Part shown: piece by piece, positions 1 to 9,694 of the stretch
Layout of the letters: each line of letters begins with the position of its first letter
Numbering within the stretch: the first letter of the stretch is position 1
Origin: an uncultured Erythrobacter sp.
Lineage (GTDB): Bacteria; Pseudomonadota; Alphaproteobacteria; Sphingomonadales; Sphingomonadaceae
Assembly: GCF_947499705.1 (NCBI RefSeq)
Contig: NZ_CANMPJ010000001.1
Span: forward strand, 1,027,501-1,091,500
Length of the DNA stretch: 64,000 nt
Direction of reading: 5' to 3'
Notes under the pieces: generated by a model
Databases searched by the model: none
Told to the model about the DNA's origin: nothing
What the model saw: only the letters and a program-made list of their open reading frames with translations
Translations under genes and position numbers: made by a program

Positions 1-1477
1 CAAGGAAAAGTACGATATCGGCCAGCCGATCCTTGTCGGCACGGTCTCCATCGAGAAGTCCGAATTGCTCAGCAAGTTCCTCGACGAGGAAGGTGTGAAG
101 CACGAAATTTTGAACGCGCGTCAGCACGAGCGCGAAGCGCATATTGTGGCGCAGGCAGGCCGACTTGGCGCGGTGACAATCGCTACCAATATGGCCGGTC
201 GCGGCACCGACATTCAGCTCGGCGGTAATCTCGAATTCCGCATCGGTGACGAACTGGCCGATATGGAAGAAGGCCCGGCCAAGGACGCGGCTATCGAAAA
301 GCTCAAGGAAGAAGTCGCCGAGGAAAAGCGCAAGGTGCTCGAAGCGGGCGGCCTGTTCGTGCTCGGAACCGAGCGGCATGAAAGCCGCCGGATCGACAAC
401 CAGCTGCGTGGTCGTTCGGGCCGTCAGGGTGACCCAGGACTGTCGCGCTTCTACCTATGCCTTGAAGACGATCTGCTGCGCATCTTTGGTCCGGACACCT
501 TGTTCTCCAAGATGATGAATTCGAACCTCGAAGACGGCGAGGCGATTGGGTCCAAGTGGCTCTCCAAGGCGATTGAGACCGCCCAGAAGAAAGTCGAAGG
601 GCGCAACTACGAGGCGCGCAAACAGGTCGTCCAATACGATGACGTGATGAACGACCAACGCACCGTGATTTACGAACAGCGCGGCGAGATCATGGAGTCT
701 GAATCGGTTGACGATGTCGTGGTTGATATGCGGCATGATACGATCAATTCGCTGGTTGGAACCGCGTGCCCTCCCGGCTCCTATCCCGAGCAATGGGATA
801 TTGATGGCCTGAAAGAGAAGGTCTCCGAAGTGTTCGGCCTCGAACTGCCGATCGACGAATGGCTTGAGGAAGATCAGGTCGAACCGGAGCTACTCGAAGA
901 ACGCATTCGCAAGCAGACCGACGAAATGATGGACAGCAAGATGGCGACCAACGACCCGTCGATCTGGCGGATGGTTGAAAAGGACGTGCTGCTGCGTCAG
1001 CTTGATTTCCACTGGAAGGAGCACCTTGCGACGCTCGACGCGCTGCGTCAGGTAATCTGGATGCGCGGCATCGCGCAGAAGCAGCCGATCAACGAATACA
1101 AACAGGAAGCGTTCGGACTGTTCGAGACCATGCTCGACACTCTGCGCGAGGAAGTCACCAAGATCTTGTTCAAGGCCGAATTGCGCATCGCGCAGCCGGA
1201 AATGGAGGAACTGCCCGATCTGCCAGACTTCCTCACCGGCCATATCGATCCACTAACCGGTCTTGAGAATTCGGGTGACGGCGACGGATCGGAAGAGCGT
1301 CCGGAGCTTTTCGGCTCGCTTGCCGGCAGCCCGCGCGCGGCATCGGGGCCGGGCGGGGCGAACACCGAAGATCCCTATGCAAATCTTGGTGTCAGCCGGA
1401 ATGCGCCGTGCCCATGCGGGAGCGGCAACAAGTACAAGCATTGCCATGGGGCTGCGAGCGCAAGGCAGACTGCCTGA
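1..1477 (+). CDS. secA: Protein translocase subunit SecA (3' part)
   Basis: This is the C-terminal half of SecA, the ATPase motor that pushes preproteins through SecYEG. Its 5' part lies before the window, and the reading frame is already open at base 2. Visible are the end of the second nucleotide-binding domain ([15 protein letters not shown], then [20 protein letters not shown] with the arginine finger), the helical scaffold/wing region ([13 protein letters not shown]) and an acidic linker. The protein ends in the SecB/lipid-binding zinc motif [14 protein letters not shown] with its three Cys and one His. The stop is TGA at 1475-1477. All motifs are intact, so the identification is secure. 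Confidence 0.97.
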   Translation, partial: KEKYDIGQPILVGTVSIEKSELLSKFLDEEGVKHEILNARQHEREAHIVAQAGRLGAVTIATNMAGRGTDIQLGGNLEFRIGDELADMEEGPAKDAAIEKLKEEVAEEKRKVLEAGGLFVLGTERHESRRIDNQLRGRSGRQGDPGLSRFYLCLEDDLLRIFGPDTLFSKMMNSNLEDGEAIGSKWLSKAIETAQKKVEGRNYEARKQVVQYDDVMNDQRTVIYEQRGEIMESESVDDVVVDMRHDTINSLVGTACPPGSYPEQWDIDGLKEKVSEVFGLELPIDEWLEEDQVEPELLEERIRKQTDEMMDSKMATNDPSIWRMVEKDVLLRQLDFHWKEHLATLDALRQVIWMRGIAQKQPINEYKQEAFGLFETMLDTLREEVTKILFKAELRIAQPEMEELPDLPDFLTGHIDPLTGLENSGDGDGSEERPELFGSLAGSPRAASGPGGANTEDPYANLGVSRNAPCPCGSGNKYKHCHGAASARQTA

Positions 1478-1507
1478 GCAACGTGACATCGCGGCGAGGG
1501 GCGTAAA

Positions 1508-2263
1508 ATGATCGGAGCGGTTCCGCTCGGATTGGCGCTCGCCTTCTTCGTCGCCGCGGTGCTGTACGCCAGCGTCGGCTTTGGCGGCGGCTCTACTTAC
1601 GCCGCGCTTCTTGCGCTGTCGAATCTCGATTACCGCCTGCTGCCGATGGTCGCGCTCGCCTGCAATATCGTGGTTGTTGCCGGGGCGAGCGTCCGGTTCG
1701 CGCGGGCTGGGCTGACGCCCTGGCGCGGGGCGCTGTTGCTCACCGCGCTCGCAGCCCCTGCGGCCTTGCTTGGCGGGCTGACGCCGATTGATGAATCAAC
1801 CTTCATGCTGCTTTTGGGCACAAGCCTCGTGCTGACCGGCATTTCGATGCTGATCCCGATCAACGAAGGGACGCTCGACGAGCCAACGAAGCTGGCGAAG
1901 GCGATGCCTATCGTTGCCGCACCGCTTGGCTTTCTCGCTGGACTGGTGGGCATCGGCGGCGGCATATTCCTGGCACCGCTCCTGCACCTGAGCAGATGGC
2001 ACGACGCGCGCGCAATCGCAGCGACCGCTAGTTTCTTCATCCTCATCAATTCGCTGTTTGGCCTAACTGGGCAGTTGCTCAAACACGGGCCGGGCGCGTT
2101 CGGAGGCGCGGTTGGCGCGGCTCTCCCGCTGATCCTGGCTGTCGCGATAGGAGGACAGGTTGGCAGCCTCATGGCCGTCAAGGTCCTGCCAAAACGCTGG
2201 ATCCGCTGGCTGACCGCTGCTCTGATATCGCTAGTTGGATTGCGGTTGTTATGGGCCGGTTGA
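1508..2263 (+). CDS. Sulfite exporter TauE/SafE family membrane protein
   Basis: A 251-residue, strongly hydrophobic protein with about seven or eight predicted membrane spans. It has the two-half pattern of the TauE/SafE (DUF81) family, including glycine-rich VGFGGGS near residue 20 and GLVGIGGGIFLAPLL in the middle. Family members are thought to export sulfite or other organosulfur anions, but the substrate here cannot be read from sequence. The ATG is preceded by GAGGGG at a suitable distance. It follows secA by 30 bp on the same strand, which may be read-through rather than functional coupling. Confidence 0.9.
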   Translation: MIGAVPLGLALAFFVAAVLYASVGFGGGSTYAALLALSNLDYRLLPMVALACNIVVVAGASVRFARAGLTPWRGALLLTALAAPAALLGGLTPIDESTFMLLLGTSLVLTGISMLIPINEGTLDEPTKLAKAMPIVAAPLGFLAGLVGIGGGIFLAPLLHLSRWHDARAIAATASFFILINSLFGLTGQLLKHGPGAFGGAVGAALPLILAVAIGGQVGSLMAVKVLPKRWIRWLTAALISLVGLRLLWAG

Positions 2264-2902
2264 TGCATGGCGACGCATAATTGAACCTGCAGTGCAAATC
2301 GGAGGGACCAGTTAAATACAGTACGGTCCTTGGCTTGGTCATTGGTGCGGTCGTAAACGCCGCTCCTAAGAACAAAGCGCGGTGGATGCAGAGGATTACG
2401 AATTCTCCGTGGCACAGGGCTTGACCGGCAGGGTTGGTGTCGGAGTCCGCGTCGACACAAATTGGCGCGCACTAAGCTGCCGCGCATTTGAAGGCGGAAG
2501 AGGTCGCTACCATCGGGAGGCGGCATGCGAGGGGATGACACGCTATACGCGCTTCGAACCAGCCAGAGACGATGCTGGGAACCCTCAAGCGGGCACCTAC
2601 CGCACGTTCATCGATTTCGGCGGCTAATCTCCTTCTGTGCTCAGCAAGAGCTATCACTTCAAGGGCGCAAACCGCATTCCTATAATCGTAGATCGAATGT
2701 GACCGATTCTCTTAGGTGTGATTGCGGATCGCATCATGAACCAGATCCTCGGCCCTTAATTTTTTCTATAGGCGTGTCTGAATTCGCCGCAGGAATCCTT
2801 GAGTTCGTGCAAAACCGATCTTTATTCCCATTCCATTCTTCTTGACCCGCGCTGCTTTCTTCGATCAATTTTCGGTACGGGAAATGAAGAGGGGTTAGGG
2901 GT
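2264..2902. other. Long intergenic stretch, no supported gene
   Basis: About 640 bp between the TauE-like gene and the Rhs region. Short open frames exist on both strands, but none has a convincing ribosome site, recognisable motif or signal peptide. The base composition becomes more AT-rich towards 2700-2880, which may hold the promoter of the next gene. No tRNA, hairpin terminator or repeat stood out. Confidence 0.5.
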
Positions 2903-3211
2903 ATGCCAGTCTGTGGACGTCGTCGAAGTATTGGACAATCGGACAGCAGTAAACGGTTTAAGCGTTGCACCGCGCTGTTACTCACATGCGCTTTTGGTTG
3001 CATTTCTGTTCCCGCGCAGGCGCACAGCCTCGCATTGTTGGCCCCCGCGTTTGTCGGTAACCTCCTACTTTCAGTGCCAGCGACGAGCGGTTGTTTCCAG
3101 TACACCTACGATCAAAACGGCAATCGCATTTCCAGTTCCACCGCGAATGTAAGCACCGGCCCCGCATTCTGGGGCTCTGCAACCTATGGGTGCACCACCT
3201 GGGGGTCGTGA
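2903..3211 (+). CDS. Small secreted protein with one YD-like motif, upstream of rhs
   Basis: A 102-residue product starting at an ATG preceded by GAGGGG about eight bases upstream. Residues 20-42 form a hydrophobic segment ending in PAQA, consistent with a Sec signal peptide. After it comes a single YD-type motif, YTYDQNGNRISSS, and a Cys/Gly/Trp-rich tail ending in YGCTTWGS. The YD motif matches the unit used many times in the Rhs protein encoded 45 bp downstream, so the two are probably related functionally or by descent. It could be a separate accessory protein or a detached fragment of an older rhs gene; I cannot tell which. Confidence 0.55.
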   Translation: MPVCGRRRSIGQSDSSKRFKRCTALLLTCAFGCISVPAQAHSLALLAPAFVGNLLLSVPATSGCFQYTYDQNGNRISSSTANVSTGPAFWGSATYGCTTWGS

Positions 3212-3255
3212 GGCCGGGTTGTTTTGATCAACGCAGAAATTCCTCGAGGGTCAGA

Positions 3256-6200
3256 ATGCGCAGTATAAAACTCCTGTTCGTTTGTTTCGCGCTGCTTTTC
3301 GGATCTCAGGTGCACGCGCAGGAAGACACTGAGCCGATCGGCTGGATTTCGCCAGCTGGCCCTAGCGGAGTATTCGGGACCCCATCTGCGGCGTGCGTAG
3401 CGCAATGGGAAGATGAAGGGATGGACAATGGCTATTCCCGATTCATGGGGATCAAGCGGCGCTCGGATGATCTGCGTTTCGTCCACTGCGAATGGACACG
3501 CTGGCAATATCTATGCCCTGAAGAAACGGGTGGTGGCCCGAAGTGTGGTTACAGAATTCCCTCTTATGTGCAGATCGCCTGCCCGGAAGACTATCTGGCT
3601 ACGGCTGATGGCTTCTGCAGGCGGGGATCTGCGTTTGAACGGCCTTGTGACGACCCCTGCGACAATGACAGTGGACGGGCCAACCCCAAGACTCGCAACC
3701 CAGTTGTTGTGGCAACCGGCGCCAAACGGCTGAGTTCTGTCGATTACGCGTCGGCGGATGGGCTATTCCGGATTGAGCGACAATACCGCAGTTTCCAAGT
3801 CGGTAGGCCAATTCAGCAGCGCGTCCTTCCACGTGCGCTGCCTCGGGGACTGGATGGATATTGGAATTTCGGTTTCAGCTACGAATTGCAATTTGGAATA
3901 TTCACTGGATCACCATCCGAACCAAATGCAACGGTGGCGATCCTTATGCCGGATGGAACTGGTTATGGGTTCCAGCTTCAAGCGGACGGAAGTTGGGCTG
4001 AGTACCCCGGTGCTGGCAGTGGGACGGTTTCCAACAATCTGAAACTTGAGTTCGTCGGCGCATGGCCGAGCGATCTCAGCACAGTTCGCGACTTTCCAAG
4101 CACATGGAAACTGACTGACCGCAACGACACCGTATGGACAATTGAAACCCGGACAGGGGCGAAAGGGGGCAACTATCTGTTTGGCTGGCCGGTGATGATG
4201 AAGACCCGTAGCGGCTACGCGCAGTCCTTCGCTTTTGGTGAGGATAGCAGACTTGCTTCAATGACCGACAGCCTTGGCCGGACCGCGACATTTGAGTGGG
4301 ACACGCACAAGGTCACAACCATAGATCCCGTTCCCGCGGGGAGTGAACCCACACCAGTCAGAGTCAGTTCAATCGACCTCCCTGACGGGACTTCGCTGGT
4401 CTACGATTATGAGAAGGTGACCCTAGAGGGCATCGGCGCGGTTTTCTCGTCGTCAAAATGGAACCGAACTTGGGGTGGTGGCAGCAAGCCGGTAAACGCA
4501 TTCTCGGTTGTACCCGCATTACTCCCGGAACTCCGGCGCCTGAAAACAGTCGAGCGCCGCGCGGCGAATGATGATGTACTCGACTCGGTCACCTACCTCC
4601 ACGAGCATGACCGGTTTACGAGGAATGTGACGGGTATTGTCGACCATCGCGGAGAGCGGGTCGGCACGTATGAATACGACACTGCGGGCAGAGTTATCTC
4701 CAGCGAAAGAGCTGATGGTGCAGAGCGCAATACCTTTGTCTACGATACTGCAGGGTCTGATCGAACGCGCGAAGTCACCAATGAGTACGACAAGCGGGAA
4801 ACCTATCGGTTCTCGCAATTCTCAGCAAGCCAGCGGGACTATCGGCTTACAAATGTCGACAGTGACGCTACCGCCAATACGCAAGCAGCATCCGCAGCGA
4901 TCTCTTACGGTTCCAACACCTACATCTCCAGCACCACCGACGCCGAAGGTCGCCTGATCACGACCACGCGCGATGCGCGTGGTCGTCCGATCAGCGTTAC
5001 CGAGGCGAGCGGTACGCCGGATGCGCGCACGACAACGATCACGTGGCACGCCGACTTCAATGTGCCGGAGATTATTGTCACACCCGGCCTTACCGAGACA
5101 CGCAGTTACGATACGCAAGGTCGCCTGACATCGGTAACGATGACGGACACAACGACTCATGCGCTTCCCTATGCGACGAACGGTCAGGCGCGCACCTACA
5201 CCTATGCGTGGGATGCCAATGGCCGGTTGCTATCCGAGAACGGGCCGCTTGCTGCCAATGGCGCGCAAGATGACCTGAGCAATTACACCTACGATGCCAG
5301 CGGCAATCTGCTGACCGCAACCAACGCGTTGGGCCATGTGACCACTTATGGCAGCTATGACGCCAATGGCCGTCCGGGCACGATGACCGACCCCAACGGC
5401 ATCGTCACAACCTTCGCCTACGATCCATTGGGCCGGGTCGAGACGATCACTATCGAGCATCCAAACAACGCGTCGCTGAATGCGACCACGGCGATGAGCT
5501 ACGACGCGGTTGGCAATCTCACCCAATTGACGCTGCCCGGCACCGCTCCGCTGGTGATGGAGTACGACACGGTCAATCGGTTGACCGCCATGCTCGGCGC
5601 AGGCGGGGAACGCTGGGATTACACCTATGACGCGGCTGGCAATGTCGAGCGCGAGACCGTCACTCGCACCGATGGATCGACCGCGCGCATGGTTCGCCGC
5701 CAGTTCGACGAGCTTGGGCGGTTGATGCGCGAAACGCTCGGAACGCGTTCCCCCTCGCAGTGGGGATATGACAGGGTCAGCAATGTCGTCAGTGCCGCCG
5801 ATCCCAATGGCTTTGCCGCAACAGCCTCATTCGATGCGCTCGACCGCGTGGTGTCTACTGTCGCACCCGATGGCGGCACCATCGCCTCAAGCTACGACGC
5901 GCAGGACAATCCGCTCACCTTCACCGATCCGATCTCAGTCACAACGCAGTTCGTCCACAATGGCTTTGGCGAGGTTGTCCAGGAAACTTCGCCCGATCGC
6001 GGCACCAGCACCTATGTCTATGATGCAGCAGGCCGGATGGTCCAATCGACCGACGGGCGCGGGCAGGTGGTGGACTATACCCGCGATATCCTGGGCCGGA
6101 TCACACGCATGCAGCCCCTCGGTCGTCCCGCATCGGAAATGAGTGAATACCAGTGGGACAGCGGCGGGATGGGCGGTTCCTACACTATCGGCAGGTTGGG

Positions 6201-7953
6201 CCGGGTTACCGATAGCTCGGGCCGCACTCGCTTTGCCTATGATCATCGCGGCAATGTGACGATAAAGGAGCAGTCGATCGGCGGAGCGTTCAAACGCCTG
6301 AGCTACTCCTACGACACTGCCGACCGGATCACGCGGATCATCTACCCATCGGGCCGTTGGGTCCTTTACGATTACGACGCATGGGGCCGGGTCGAGCGAG
6401 TTCGCACCCGCGAGAACTCCAGCAGCCCCTATGTCACCGTCGCCAGCGGGCACCAGTACGAGGCGTTCGGGCCGACCAAAAGTATAGCGCTGGGTAACGG
6501 ACTGACGGCGGTGAACGATTGGGGGACGGATGGTAGGCTGGCATCGCGCAGGCTCACCCCGACCAGCGGCGGTGCGGCTCTCTCGCACCTCGCCTATCGC
6601 CGCGATCCCGTCGGGCGCATCGGAGCCATCGCCGACTATGTGAACCCGGCGAGCTCGGTGATCTACGGCTATGACGAAATGGGCCGCCTGACGATGGCGG
6701 TGTCCGACACGCAGGCGCAATCCTCGGAAAGCTACAGCTACACGCCCGGCACCAGCCAGCTTGCGAGCTTCACCGACGACAGCGGCACGCGCACCATTGC
6801 TTATGACGGGCGCGGCAACACCGTGTCAGAGACACGCCCCGGCGGCGTGACGGTCGCCGCGACCTATGACGGGCACGGCCGGCTGGAGAGCTACGACCGC
6901 AGCAATATCGGTGCGCAGAACTACACCTATAACGGCCTCGGTGACCGGGTGCGGGTCGATAAGCCGACAGGCACGCGGCACTTCGTCTACGACGCATGGG
7001 GCAGGGTGGTGGCAGAGTACGGCACATCTGCAAGCGATGTCCGAGCCGAGTTCATCTGGACGGAGCCGCCTGCTGCAAACGACAACTCACCCTTCGGCGG
7101 CGGCGACCATATCGCCGGCTACGCCCCGCTGGCGCTGGTAGCACCCAACGCACAGGCTCAGCTGGAGCTCTACTGGGTCCACGGCAACCATTTGGGCGTA
7201 CCGATTGTGACGACGGACGCACAGGGCTCTGTTGTAGACCCCGGGAACGACTTCCTGCGCCCCGGCTTCCCGGGCCAGAGCCAGGTGCTGAGCGACCTCT
7301 ACTACAACCGCAACCGGGATTATGACCCAGTCACGGGCCGGTACATTCAGGCGGATCCTATCGGGCTCGCGGGCGACGTTAACCCGTATGTTTATGCGAA
7401 TGCGGATCCGGTGAACGGGATCGATCCTGATGGGTTGCTTTGGCGACAGGCTGGTGGTGCTGCACTCGGTGCGGGCTCTAATCTTGCTTGGCAGCTATAC
7501 AACAATGGTGGCAGATTCGATTGCGTCAATTGGTGGGAAGTTGGTGAGTGGGCGCTAGCAGGCAGTGGGTTGGCTGGATTGGTCCCGCGCATGGGAAGTC
7601 GTCGTGCGTTCCGCGAAATTTGGCGAGATAAATCCGGGTCGGTACCGGGGCCGATTCACAAGAATTCACTCAACTACATCGGAGAGACGCATGTCTATGC
7701 GATCCGTGGCCCCAACGGCATTCATAAGATCGGGCAGAGCTCAATGGGGAGGCGGCTTCGGGATGGTTTGTCGCGCCGTGCAGAGCAACAAGTTCGAAGG
7801 CTTGGACGCAAAACGAACCAAAGGTATCGCTCTCAGATCAGACGCACATTTCAAAATAAGAGAGACGCGCGCGAATATGAAACCAAATTGATTGAAAGGT
7901 ACCGAAGAATGTACGGTGAAAAAACTCTGCCCGGCAATAAAACAAATCGATGA
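3256..7953 (+). CDS. Secreted RHS/YD-repeat polymorphic toxin with GIY-YIG-like C-terminus
   Basis: The chosen ATG at 3256 gives 1565 residues starting with a clear signal peptide (MRSIKLLFVCFALLFGSQVHA); the frame is open further upstream but without one. A Cys-rich N-terminal region (about 30-170) leads into a shell of YD repeats from about 450 to 1330. The RHS-associated core, RYIQADPIGLAGDVNPYVY, ends at IDPDG near residue 1394, the usual point where variable toxin tips begin. The final 87 residues resemble a GIY-YIG/T5orf172-type nuclease: Tyr in HVYAI (about 1481), KIG (about 1491-1493), Arg, then Glu in REYETK (about 1542) and Asn in LPGNK (about 1561). That tip is more AT-rich than the core. 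The toxin activity is inferred. The protein lacks an obvious PAAR or VgrG link, so Sec export is the likely first step. Confidence 0.9.
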   Translation: MRSIKLLFVCFALLFGSQVHAQEDTEPIGWISPAGPSGVFGTPSAACVAQWEDEGMDNGYSRFMGIKRRSDDLRFVHCEWTRWQYLCPEETGGGPKCGYRIPSYVQIACPEDYLATADGFCRRGSAFERPCDDPCDNDSGRANPKTRNPVVVATGAKRLSSVDYASADGLFRIERQYRSFQVGRPIQQRVLPRALPRGLDGYWNFGFSYELQFGIFTGSPSEPNATVAILMPDGTGYGFQLQADGSWAEYPGAGSGTVSNNLKLEFVGAWPSDLSTVRDFPSTWKLTDRNDTVWTIETRTGAKGGNYLFGWPVMMKTRSGYAQSFAFGEDSRLASMTDSLGRTATFEWDTHKVTTIDPVPAGSEPTPVRVSSIDLPDGTSLVYDYEKVTLEGIGAVFSSSKWNRTWGGGSKPVNAFSVVPALLPELRRLKTVERRAANDDVLDSVTYLHEHDRFTRNVTGIVDHRGERVGTYEYDTAGRVISSERADGAERNTFVYDTAGSDRTREVTNEYDKRETYRFSQFSASQRDYRLTNVDSDATANTQAASAAISYGSNTYISSTTDAEGRLITTTRDARGRPISVTEASGTPDARTTTITWHADFNVPEIIVTPGLTETRSYDTQGRLTSVTMTDTTTHALPYATNGQARTYTYAWDANGRLLSENGPLAANGAQDDLSNYTYDASGNLLTATNALGHVTTYGSYDANGRPGTMTDPNGIVTTFAYDPLGRVETITIEHPNNASLNATTAMSYDAVGNLTQLTLPGTAPLVMEYDTVNRLTAMLGAGGERWDYTYDAAGNVERETVTRTDGSTARMVRRQFDELGRLMRETLGTRSPSQWGYDRVSNVVSAADPNGFAATASFDALDRVVSTVAPDGGTIASSYDAQDNPLTFTDPISVTTQFVHNGFGEVVQETSPDRGTSTYVYDAAGRMVQSTDGRGQVVDYTRDILGRITRMQPLGRPASEMSEYQWDSGGMGGSYTIGRLGRVTDSSGRTRFAYDHRGNVTIKEQSIGGAFKRLSYSYDTADRITRIIYPSGRWVLYDYDAWGRVERVRTRENSSSPYVTVASGHQYEAFGPTKSIALGNGLTAVNDWGTDGRLASRRLTPTSGGAALSHLAYRRDPVGRIGAIADYVNPASSVIYGYDEMGRLTMAVSDTQAQSSESYSYTPGTSQLASFTDDSGTRTIAYDGRGNTVSETRPGGVTVAATYDGHGRLESYDRSNIGAQNYTYNGLGDRVRVDKPTGTRHFVYDAWGRVVAEYGTSASDVRAEFIWTEPPAANDNSPFGGGDHIAGYAPLALVAPNAQAQLELYWVHGNHLGVPIVTTDAQGSVVDPGNDFLRPGFPGQSQVLSDLYYNRNRDYDPVTGRYIQADPIGLAGDVNPYVYANADPVNGIDPDGLLWRQAGGAALGAGSNLAWQLYNNGGRFDCVNWWEVGEWALAGSGLAGLVPRMGSRRAFREIWRDKSGSVPGPIHKNSLNYIGETHVYAIRGPNGIHKIGQSSMGRRLRDGLSRRAEQQVRRLGRKTNQRYRSQIRRTFQNKRDAREYETKLIERYRRMYGEKTLPGNKTNR

Positions 7954-8357
7954 GCAAACCCGCAACGCCGCCGCATGATGGGAAGCTTGGACTTGGAGGC
8001 GTGTCTCTAACGATGGCAAGAGTCCCAAAATATGACTTGGATGCGATGCAATTGGTGACAGATCAGATTGAGCCAATAATGGAAGAATCTGGCTATCTTC
8101 TGGATGCGCCATTCTCATGGGTTACGCTCATGATACGCTATGGCCTCAAGAATGAGGAAAAGCCCCACTACATGGCGATCAACAGGAAGTTTGGCGACCT
8201 GCCTTTGGCTATCGAAGTCGATGTTCATGAAATGCTTGGTGCATCGCTGGAAGAGCTACACAACATATTCAAACGTGCGTCGCTCCTTGCACTGATACAT
8301 GCTGGGCAGAGGTATGATCGACCCGTGGAGTCATTGAAGAAGATGCTCGAAGAGTAG
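7950..8357 (+). CDS. Candidate immunity protein for the Rhs toxin
   Basis: A 135-residue cytoplasmic-looking protein whose ATG overlaps the rhs stop in an ATGA arrangement, implying translational coupling. It has no signal peptide or membrane segment. The middle is acidic to neutral (DLPLAIEVDVHEM) and the C-terminus is helical with Lys/Glu residues. Position directly after a polymorphic-toxin tip is the classic place for the cognate immunity gene, which is the basis of this call. I do not recognise the family with confidence. Its base composition matches the toxin tip rather than the Rhs core, as expected for a cassette exchanged together with the toxin. Confidence 0.6.
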   Translation: MSKPATPPHDGKLGLGGVSLTMARVPKYDLDAMQLVTDQIEPIMEESGYLLDAPFSWVTLMIRYGLKNEEKPHYMAINRKFGDLPLAIEVDVHEMLGASLEELHNIFKRASLLALIHAGQRYDRPVESLKKMLEE

Positions 8358-8370
8358 ATCTGGTTGCGGA

Positions 8371-8593
8371 CCTATACCCATAACGGTCTCGGCGACCGGG
8401 CGAGGGTCGATAAACAGACAGGCACACGGCACTTCGTCTATGACGCCTGGGGCAGGGTGGTTGCGGAGTACGGCTCCTCTGCAAGAGACGTCCGAACCGA
8501 GTTCATCTGGGCCGAGCCGCCCGCTGCGAACGACAGCTCCTCATTCGGCGGCAGCGACCATATCCCCGGCTAAGCCCCGCTCGTGCTGACAAC
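8371..8593 (+). pseudogene. Displaced rhs core fragment (orphan remnant)
   Basis: About 220 bp closely matching the rhs gene at 6922-7140 at both DNA and protein level (THNGLGDRARVDKQTGTRHF against TYNGLGDRVRVDKPTGTRHF, and DAWGRVVAEYG in both). It stops at a TAA (8571-8573) where the intact gene has TAC, and homology fades soon after. It lies just behind the candidate immunity gene, as expected if an older Rhs tip was displaced by insertion of the present toxin/immunity cassette. No start signal suggests it is expressed alone. Confidence 0.75.
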
Positions 8594-8743
8594 TCCATTC
8601 ACGCGTGCGTAATTTGGCGTGAACTGAGTTTCTCCAAAATCACAAAGTAGAAAAATCGCCAATCGCCGCAAATTGCTGCTTGAGTTGGGTTTCTGATCAA
8701 GTAAAAATTCGAATCCTATCAATTCGAATTTCAGGGGTTTGCA

Positions 8744-9640
8744 ATGCTCAAGTATAGTGGCGTGGCGGTTTTTCTTGGGGTTTTGATAGTCAGCAGCCCG
8801 ACGGCGGCCCAGCAATGCACTGTCCCCAACACGATAGCCAATGGGCAGGTCGCCGATGCGACGGAAGTGATGGACAATTTCAACGCGGTCGCCGCATGCG
8901 TTGACGAAACGAAGGACAATGCCGTCACACATGAAGGCACGCCCACTGCCGGTGAGATCGCGGTTTTCGACAGCGCGACGGGGATCACCAGCGGCAATCT
9001 GACCGGAGATGTTACCACCTCGGGAAGCACCGCGACTGCACTAAGTGCGACCGGCGTTGTTCCCGGCACATACACCAATGCGACGATCACCGTGGACGAC
9101 AAGGGCCGCGTGACTTTTGCTGATAGCGGGGCACTTGGAGGCGGCGGCGGGGGAGGCGGTGCTCTTGCGACCAAGTATACTGTCGTTACGCCGGGCGACA
9201 ATTTCATCGATGTGAAGCTCGATTCTGATGACGGCTATGCCTATCGGGTGTTGGTCAAAGGTACCACCGACGCCAGCACGCGGATCAATTTTCGGCTATC
9301 CGACGAAAACGGCCAGACATTTTTTGATGCCGCCGGTTACTACAAATCCTACACGGCAGGCTCGGCCAGTGCGATCGACCTTACCACCGGACGAACGATG
9401 GCTGTTGATCGCAACACTATCGTGTCCTTCACCGTAGCGGGAATGAATGTTCCATCGACGGAACAAGTGGCGCTGACGGGCACACTGTTCGGTGTGGATA
9501 CCGGTACGACGAACCGCCCGAGAGTTGTCGGGGGGCACATAAATGGGGTCGTCGAGGCGCGCGATTACAATGCTTTCCGCATCTATGCGACCGGCGGGAC
9601 GATGGACGGCTTTGCCGTCTACATCGAACGGGTCTATTGA
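8744..9640 (+). CDS. Secreted protein with phage tail-fibre-like region
   Basis: 298 residues from an ATG preceded by AGGGG. Residues 1-22 form a signal peptide ending TAAQQ. Residues 60-125 contain GEIAVFDSATGITSGNLTGD and PGTYTNATITVDDKGRVT, phrasing typical of phage tail-fibre and tip-attachment proteins. A run of eight glycines near residue 130 separates this from a beta-rich C-terminal half of about 160 residues that I do not recognise. Because the protein is Sec-exported and no phage genes surround it, it is more likely a secreted or surface adhesin-like protein than part of a prophage. It stands alone, with direct ATTCGAAT repeats 20-40 bp upstream. Confidence 0.7.
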   Translation: MLKYSGVAVFLGVLIVSSPTAAQQCTVPNTIANGQVADATEVMDNFNAVAACVDETKDNAVTHEGTPTAGEIAVFDSATGITSGNLTGDVTTSGSTATALSATGVVPGTYTNATITVDDKGRVTFADSGALGGGGGGGGALATKYTVVTPGDNFIDVKLDSDDGYAYRVLVKGTTDASTRINFRLSDENGQTFFDAAGYYKSYTAGSASAIDLTTGRTMAVDRNTIVSFTVAGMNVPSTEQVALTGTLFGVDTGTTNRPRVVGGHINGVVEARDYNAFRIYATGGTMDGFAVYIERVY

Positions 9641-9694
9641 TTTCGGCCTGAGCGAAGAGATTGTTCTGCAACGAACAATGAGGGGAGCAGATCA

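Noticed and set aside
1630-2541. 303-residue open frame on the minus strand across the TauE-like gene
   Set aside because: Antisense to a well-supported membrane protein, Arg/Pro/Ser-rich like other antisense frames in GC-rich DNA, no motif and no ribosome site.
2382-2627. 81-residue plus-strand frame in the gap before the Rhs region
   Set aside because: GTG start without a ribosome site, no signal peptide or motif; overlaps an equally unsupported frame on the other strand.
5935-6720. 261-residue minus-strand frame inside rhs
   Set aside because: Antisense of YD repeats; the apparent repeats in it are only the complement of the coding repeats.
4640-6900. Many similar short DNA segments resembling a repeat array
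   Set aside because: They are degenerate YD-repeat codons within the rhs gene, not separate elements.
8744-9640. A prophage remnant around the tail-fibre-like gene
   Set aside because: No capsid, terminase, baseplate or lysis genes nearby, and the product carries a Sec signal peptide.
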